Shown here piece by piece: positions 9,236 through 14,109 of a stretch of DNA of 14,109 bases. The notes under the pieces were generated by a model. The model was not told the DNA's origin. It saw only the letters and a list, made by a program, of their open reading frames with translations, and made no database searches. The DNA comes from Oceanospirillaceae bacterium UBA2001 (GTDB taxonomy: Bacteria; Pseudomonadota; Gammaproteobacteria; Pseudomonadales; Balneatricaceae). The stretch is taken from contig DDCR01000106.1 in assembly GCA_002335115.1 (NCBI GenBank), forward strand, positions 17,684-31,792, written 5' to 3'. The stretch's first letter is position 1; the number at the start of each line of letters is the position of its first letter. Position numbers and translations under genes: made by a program.

Positions 9236-9241
9236 CGCACT

Positions 9242-10414
9242 ATGAGCTTTAAACCCCAACTAAAAATCCCAGCTAGCTATATGCGCGGTGGCACGAGTAA
9301 AGGCGTATTTTTCAATGTATTGGATTTACCTGCCGCTGCCCAAGTGCCTGGGCCACATAGAGACGCTTTGTTACTGCGAGTCATTGGCAGTCCAGACGTC
9401 TATGGGAAACAGATTGACGGCATGGGAGGGGCTACATCGAGCACGAGTAAAGTGGTGATCTTATGTCCATGCACCCAGCCAAATCACGACGTTGATTACT
9501 TATTTGGACAAGTGTCTGTGGATAAAGCGTTTGTCGACTGGAGTGGCAACTGTGGTAATCTATCATCGGCAGTGGGGGCTTTCGCTATTAGTTCTGGTCT
9601 GGTTGATACCAGTCACATTCCAGACAATGGCATGGCAGTGGTTAGAATTTGGCAAACTAATATTCAAAAAACTATTATTGCTCATATCCCTATGGTTGGG
9701 GGGCAGGTGCAAGAGACTGGGGGCTTTCAGCTAGATGGGGTAACTTTTCCTGCAGCTGAAATTAAGTTAGAGTTTATCAATCCTTCAGCAGCTGATGCAG
9801 CGATGTTTCCCACAGGTAATTTGGTTGATCAACTGCTCGTGCCCAATGTGGGAAACTTTGAGGTGACTATGATTAATGCAGGCATTCCCACTGTTTTCTT
9901 AACGGCACAAGCGTTAGGTTATAGCGGCACAGAGTTACAAACTGACATTAATAGTGACCCCGTGGCATTAACAAAACTAGAAAAAATCCGTGCCTATGGT
10001 GGTGTGCGTATGGGCTTGTTTAACCACATCGATGAGGCCAAAACCCGCCAACATACCCCCAAAATAGCCTTTGTAGCGCCCGCCAAGAGTTATACTTCAT
10101 CCAGTGGCAGCTTTGTTAGCGCTGATAAAATTAATTTATTGGTGAGGGCGATGTCGATGGGACAGTTACACCATGCCATGATGGGTACCGCAGCGGTGGC
10201 CATTGGCACAGCAGCCGCTATACCCAACACCCTAGTGAATATCGCTGCTGGGGGAGACGCTTTGTCACAAGTCACGTTTGGTCACCCTTCAGGCATCTTA
10301 ACTGTAGGTGCGCAAGCTCATCAAGAACAGGGTCAATGGCAGGCCACCAAGGTAAGTATGAGCCGCAGTGCGAGGGTGCTAATGGAAGGCAATATTAGGG
10401 TGCCAGATGCCTGA
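9242..10414 (+). CDS. prpF: 2-methylaconitate isomerase PrpF
   Basis: PrpF is a cofactor-free isomerase with two diaminopimelate-epimerase-like halves. It converts the trans-type methylaconitate made by AcnD to 2-methyl-cis-aconitate, the form hydrated by aconitase. The 390 residues agree with the family (about 397 in Shewanella oneidensis). The start motif PASYMRGGTSKGVFF and KQIDGMGGATSSTSKV are diagnostic. Lys70 (STSKV) and Cys104 (SGNCGNLSSAVG) correspond, by a constant offset of three, to Lys73 and Cys107 of the S. oneidensis enzyme, which I recall as active-site residues. RAMSMGQLHHAMMGTAAVA and FGHPSGIL characterise the C-terminal half. The ATG at 9242 is chosen because the family N-terminus begins there and AGGA precedes it. 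The end overlaps the next gene by 8 bp. Confidence 0.96.
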   Translation: MSFKPQLKIPASYMRGGTSKGVFFNVLDLPAAAQVPGPHRDALLLRVIGSPDVYGKQIDGMGGATSSTSKVVILCPCTQPNHDVDYLFGQVSVDKAFVDWSGNCGNLSSAVGAFAISSGLVDTSHIPDNGMAVVRIWQTNIQKTIIAHIPMVGGQVQETGGFQLDGVTFPAAEIKLEFINPSAADAAMFPTGNLVDQLLVPNVGNFEVTMINAGIPTVFLTAQALGYSGTELQTDINSDPVALTKLEKIRAYGGVRMGLFNHIDEAKTRQHTPKIAFVAPAKSYTSSSGSFVSADKINLLVRAMSMGQLHHAMMGTAAVAIGTAAAIPNTLVNIAAGGDALSQVTFGHPSGILTVGAQAHQEQGQWQATKVSMSRSARVLMEGNIRVPDA

Positions 10415-11237
10415 GTTCCATATTGATGTGACTGACACATCAATAGTCGCCCCTGAGTTATTAAAGCAGTGTAGTGGCTTATCTAAACAACAATTAAAAC
10501 AGGCCATGAAAAAGGGCGCTGTTTGGGTGAGTGACGCTGACAGCGGCTATAAACGCCTTAGGCGAGCAGATAAAGCTCTTAAGGTGGGCCAACAATTGCA
10601 TTTATACTATGATGCCAATGTTTTGGCTCAGCAGGTTGAAGCAGCCACATTGATCGCTGACGAAACTGACTACAGTGTTTGGTATAAACCCTACGGTATG
10701 TTAAGTCAGGGATCTAAATGGGGTGATCATTGCACTATTAATCGTTGGGTAGAACAACACCACCGGCCTCAAAAGCCCGCCTTCATTGTTAATCGGTTAG
10801 ATCGTGCTGCCCAGGGACTGATGTTGGTTGCCCATACTAAAAGTTTGGCAGCAGCCCTAAGTGGTTTATTTGCTAAGCGTTTAATTACAAAGCAATACAT
10901 TGCCCTGGTTACGGGTTTGTTCCCTGATCATGTGTTAATAGATGCTCCAGTAGACGACAGTCCAGCCATCAGTAAGGCTATTTTGTTGAGTTACAGCACG
11001 CTTACTAAGCAATCCTTAGTTAACGTAGAGATTGAAACGGGTCGAAAGCATCAAATTCGTAAACACCTTAATGGTGAGGGTTTTCCTATTGTTGGGGATC
11101 GTTTATATGGTTCAGGTGCGCATGACTTAAGTGTTAATTTATGTCTTGTGTCGGCTTATTTGGCTTTCGAATGCCCTATTACTGGTCACAATAAAAGTTA
11201 CCGCCTCGAGGATGATTACCTCCCTCAATTTGGTTAA
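10407..11237 (+). CDS. RluA-family RNA pseudouridine synthase
   Basis: A 276-residue enzyme expected to convert uridine to pseudouridine in rRNA or tRNA; the target cannot be told from sequence. Residues 20-75 resemble an S4-type RNA-binding segment (LSKQQLKQAMKKGAVWV, then KVGQQLHLYY). The catalytic domain follows: WYKPYGMLSQGSKWGDH (about 92-108), the active-site motif FIVNRLDRAAQGLMLVAH with catalytic Asp132, and the third motif ETGRKHQIRKHL, then GDRLYG. The usual HRLD of RluA, RluC and RluD reads NRLD here; Arg and Asp are kept, so activity is expected. The ATG at 10407 lies inside the last codons of prpF (8-bp overlap) with AGGG 6 nt upstream, so the gene is probably translated from the prp transcript. 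It is not a known methylcitrate-cycle component. Confidence 0.88.
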   Translation: MPEFHIDVTDTSIVAPELLKQCSGLSKQQLKQAMKKGAVWVSDADSGYKRLRRADKALKVGQQLHLYYDANVLAQQVEAATLIADETDYSVWYKPYGMLSQGSKWGDHCTINRWVEQHHRPQKPAFIVNRLDRAAQGLMLVAHTKSLAAALSGLFAKRLITKQYIALVTGLFPDHVLIDAPVDDSPAISKAILLSYSTLTKQSLVNVEIETGRKHQIRKHLNGEGFPIVGDRLYGSGAHDLSVNLCLVSAYLAFECPITGHNKSYRLEDDYLPQFG

Positions 11238-11279
11238 ACTGAGGTTCAATTAGCTTCTGCATTGATTTCATTGATGCTT

Positions 11280-11284
11280 AGGGA
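11280..11284 (+). promoter_or_regulatory. Ribosome binding site deciding the rraA start
   Basis: AGGGA lies 10 nt before the ATG at 11295. The in-frame ATG at 11274 and TTG at 11262 lack any Shine-Dalgarno-like sequence, so 11295 is preferred. Confidence 0.5.
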
Positions 11285-11294
11285 TACCCCTTAT

Positions 11295-11786
11295 ATGCAA
11301 GATTTATTACCCGAACTATGCGATCGCTTTGAAGACCTCGTGCAGGTTGTGGAGCCTATATTGACCAATTTTGGTGCTAAAGAACGTTTTAGCGGTGAGA
11401 TTGTGACCCTCAAATGTTTTGAAGATAACTCTAAAGTACGAGAACTTGTCGCCCAAGATGGCGCTGGAAAGGTATTGGTAATTGATGGGCAAGGTTCATT
11501 AAAACGGGCGCTGCTGGGGGATATATTAGCAGAAAAAGCTTTAGCAAACGGCTGGGAAGGTATGGTGATTTATGGCTGTATACGTGATGTTAATGCCATT
11601 AAATTAATCAATTTGGGGGTTCAAGCGCTCGCTGTAAACCCCATGAAGACGGAAAAACGTGGCTTAGGTGAGATTAACCAAGACGTTTATTTTGGAGGTG
11701 TCACCTTTGTTCCAGGCGACTATATTTATGCTGATAACAATGGTGTTTTGGTAGCCCCCCATGCCTTGTTGCTAGACCCTTCATAG
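11295..11786 (+). CDS. rraA: Regulator of RNase E activity RraA
   Basis: RraA binds RNase E and inhibits its endonuclease activity, globally slowing mRNA decay. From the ATG at 11295 the protein has 163 residues (E. coli 161) and begins [10 protein letters not shown], colinear with E. coli MKYDTSELCD. Further matches are [48 protein letters not shown] and [23 protein letters not shown]. These are the fold of RraA trimers, which also includes HMG aldolases. The Arg97-Asp98 pair is present, but an acidic residue three positions later, expected for the aldolases, is Ala101, so an RNase E regulator is favoured. It lies 57 bp after the pseudouridine synthase, without an evident terminator or promoter between them, and converges on roxA with a 28-bp gap. 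Confidence 0.92.
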   Translation: MQDLLPELCDRFEDLVQVVEPILTNFGAKERFSGEIVTLKCFEDNSKVRELVAQDGAGKVLVIDGQGSLKRALLGDILAEKALANGWEGMVIYGCIRDVNAIKLINLGVQALAVNPMKTEKRGLGEINQDVYFGGVTFVPGDYIYADNNGVLVAPHALLLDPS

Positions 11787-11814
11787 AGGGCTATCACGAC
11801 CATTTAGGATCAGG

Positions 11815-13008
11815 CTATTCGTCAGCAAAGTAGAGGTAACCTTGGTTATGTAGGATCAACAGCATAGCCTTGGCGGCGTCGTGTGCTAAAAGGGGCGCAA
11901 TGTTCTCCACCTCTAATACCCACTGATTGACAATGGCTTCTATAAAAACAGTGGCATCTGGTGGGCAAGGTAGCGCTTCACCTTGCACAAATAGTGTTAA
12001 GCCGCCGTCCCCTTGCCATGTATAGGCCAGGCGCACGCCCTCTGACACTCTCAAGACACCATAACCATCCTTGATAATAGCCTCTAACTCTGTTTGATCC
12101 ATGGCTTCTTCAGACATATCCAAAGCAGGGTATTTAGCTTCGGTACTGTGTTTGCCAAACCATTGAGCCACATTTTCTGGGGTAATCTGAGCTTGCATCA
12201 ACTGCATCAATACTGCGATATCCTTAGCACTTATTTCGCCACTTTTAGGCGCAAAACCCTGATCCTTTAGGCGCAGGTCGGCACTAATGTCCGTACTGCG
12301 CTCATCAGCAAAACTGGCTAGCACATCACCATAAGACGGTGAACGGAAGCCGACGGAATAAGTGACACAGGCATCTGACATGGCCACACCCTTATGGGCT
12401 ATCAGTGGCGGAATATAGAGTAGATCACCAGGGTTAAGAATAAATTCTTGGTGCACGTCAAAATTTTGCAATAAACATAGCTGATCGTGGGCCATTAGAG
12501 CTGAGTTTTCATTGCAGGTTCCACCAATCTGCCACTGACGCTGACCTTGACCTTGAATCAAAAAAACATCATAACGATCAAAATGAGCGCCCACACCCGC
12601 GCCTTGAGTGGCATAGCTAATCATGATGTCATCTAAGCGCCAACTAGGCACAAATCTAAACCTAGCCAAAAAATCATGTACTTGAGGGACGAAACAATCA
12701 ACACCTTGAACCAGAAGAGTCCAGGGAAAATCTCTTTCTTTATTAAAGTCAGCCTCTACCAAAGGACCATGAATGACTTGCCAATCTTTCACATCGCCGT
12801 TATTTTCAATTAAGCGTGACTCTACTTCAGGCTCTAAAGCTAACCCAGCCAATTCATCCACGGCAATAAGCGCCTCTTGAAAAGCCACGCCATTGCGGAT
12901 GCAGACGGGTTTTTTTTGCCAATAGTCGCTTAAAAATTCGGTCACACTCAAGTCCCCTAAATGACTAAGGGGGATTAAGGGGTGATCATGATGACTTGAA
13001 CTGCTCAT
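11815..13008 (-). CDS. roxA: Ribosomal protein L16 arginine hydroxylase (RoxA/YcfD, JmjC-like cupin)
   Basis: This is a 2-oxoglutarate/Fe(II) oxygenase that in E. coli hydroxylates an arginine (Arg81) of ribosomal protein L16. The 397 residues are slightly longer than YcfD (373), mainly by an N-terminal MSSSSHHDHP stretch. Shared features are FLSDYWQKKPVCIRNG, VDELAGLALEPEVESRLI, WRLDDIMISYATQGAGVGAH and YDVFLIQGQGQRQWQIGG. The iron ligands are His142 and Asp144 (AHFDRYD) and His205 (IPPLIAHKG), all present. YSVGFRSPS and a winged-helix C-terminal region follow. The ATG at 13008 is chosen since it starts 4 nt after the purB stop and fits the family. The open frame reaches back to 13047 inside purB, but those 13 residues ([13 protein letters not shown]) look non-native. 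No clear Shine-Dalgarno is seen, suggesting coupling to purB. Confidence 0.93.
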   Translation of the reverse strand: MSSSSHHDHPLIPLSHLGDLSVTEFLSDYWQKKPVCIRNGVAFQEALIAVDELAGLALEPEVESRLIENNGDVKDWQVIHGPLVEADFNKERDFPWTLLVQGVDCFVPQVHDFLARFRFVPSWRLDDIMISYATQGAGVGAHFDRYDVFLIQGQGQRQWQIGGTCNENSALMAHDQLCLLQNFDVHQEFILNPGDLLYIPPLIAHKGVAMSDACVTYSVGFRSPSYGDVLASFADERSTDISADLRLKDQGFAPKSGEISAKDIAVLMQLMQAQITPENVAQWFGKHSTEAKYPALDMSEEAMDQTELEAIIKDGYGVLRVSEGVRLAYTWQGDGGLTLFVQGEALPCPPDATVFIEAIVNQWVLEVENIAPLLAHDAAKAMLLILHNQGYLYFADE

Positions 13009-13012
13009 GGGT

Positions 13013-14109
<1,097 letters not shown>

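Noticed and set aside
9134..9241. 36-codon N-terminal extension of PrpF
   Set aside because: It overlaps acnD in another frame, is unlike PrpF, and the ATG at 9242 has AGGA at proper spacing and the family N-terminus.
11262..11294. TTG or ATG starts upstream for RraA (11262 and 11274)
   Set aside because: Neither has a ribosome binding site, and homology with E. coli RraA begins at the ATG at 11295.
11787..11814. Terminator between the convergent rraA and roxA
   Set aside because: The 28-bp gap shows no GC-rich stem followed by a T-run on either strand.

Overview
The window carries twelve protein-coding genes, two of them cut by the window edges, packed with very little intergenic DNA. Best matches recalled from family knowledge (CysB, PabB, PrpB, PrpC, AcnD, PrpF, RraA, RoxA/YcfD, PurB, DsbD) all point to a gammaproteobacterium of moderate GC. 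The CysB and PurB sequences are close to the enterobacterial proteins, and propionate is handled by the AcnD/PrpF variant common in Shewanella, Vibrio and Pseudomonas relatives. No genus can be named from this sequence alone. I see no rRNA, tRNA, IS element, integrase, CRISPR or prophage gene.

Layout. Positions 1-2263 (+): the C-terminal two thirds of the thiol:disulfide interchange protein DsbD, then cysB, the regulator of sulfur assimilation, with a 9-bp inverted repeat between them. Positions 2301-3680 (-): pabB (aminodeoxychorismate synthase component I), convergent with cysB. Positions 3681-3897: a 217-bp divergent regulatory region, the longest non-coding stretch. It holds a good sigma70 promoter (TTGACG-17-TATAAT) flanked by two sites resembling the GntR-type operator ATTGTCGACAAT. 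Positions 3898-10414 (+): a methylcitrate-cycle operon, GntR/FCD regulator-prpB-prpC-acnD-prpF. Positions 10407-11237 (+): an RluA-family pseudouridine synthase overlapping prpF by 8 bp. Positions 11295-11786 (+): rraA, an RNase E inhibitor. Positions 11815-14109 (-): roxA/ycfD (ribosomal protein L16 arginine hydroxylase) downstream of and almost touching purB, which runs off the right edge.

How the genes work together. PrpC condenses propionyl-CoA with oxaloacetate. AcnD dehydrates the 2-methylcitrate. PrpF isomerises the resulting methylaconitate so that a housekeeping aconitase (not in the window) can form 2-methylisocitrate. PrpB cleaves that to pyruvate and succinate. The first gene encodes the likely regulator of its own operon. 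prpD and prpE are absent, as expected for the AcnD/PrpF variant. The remaining genes are housekeeping functions: sulfur regulation, folate synthesis, RNA modification and turnover, ribosome hydroxylation and purine synthesis.

I find no convincing evidence of an undescribed system. The most notable points are the operator layout of the prp promoter, a regulator start codon without a Shine-Dalgarno sequence whose upstream region is covered by an operator, the translational overlap of prpF with an RNA-modification gene, and the dyad upstream of cysB. Four CDS starts were chosen with care: prpF at 9242, rraA at 11295, roxA at 13008, and a GTG start for pabB at 3680.
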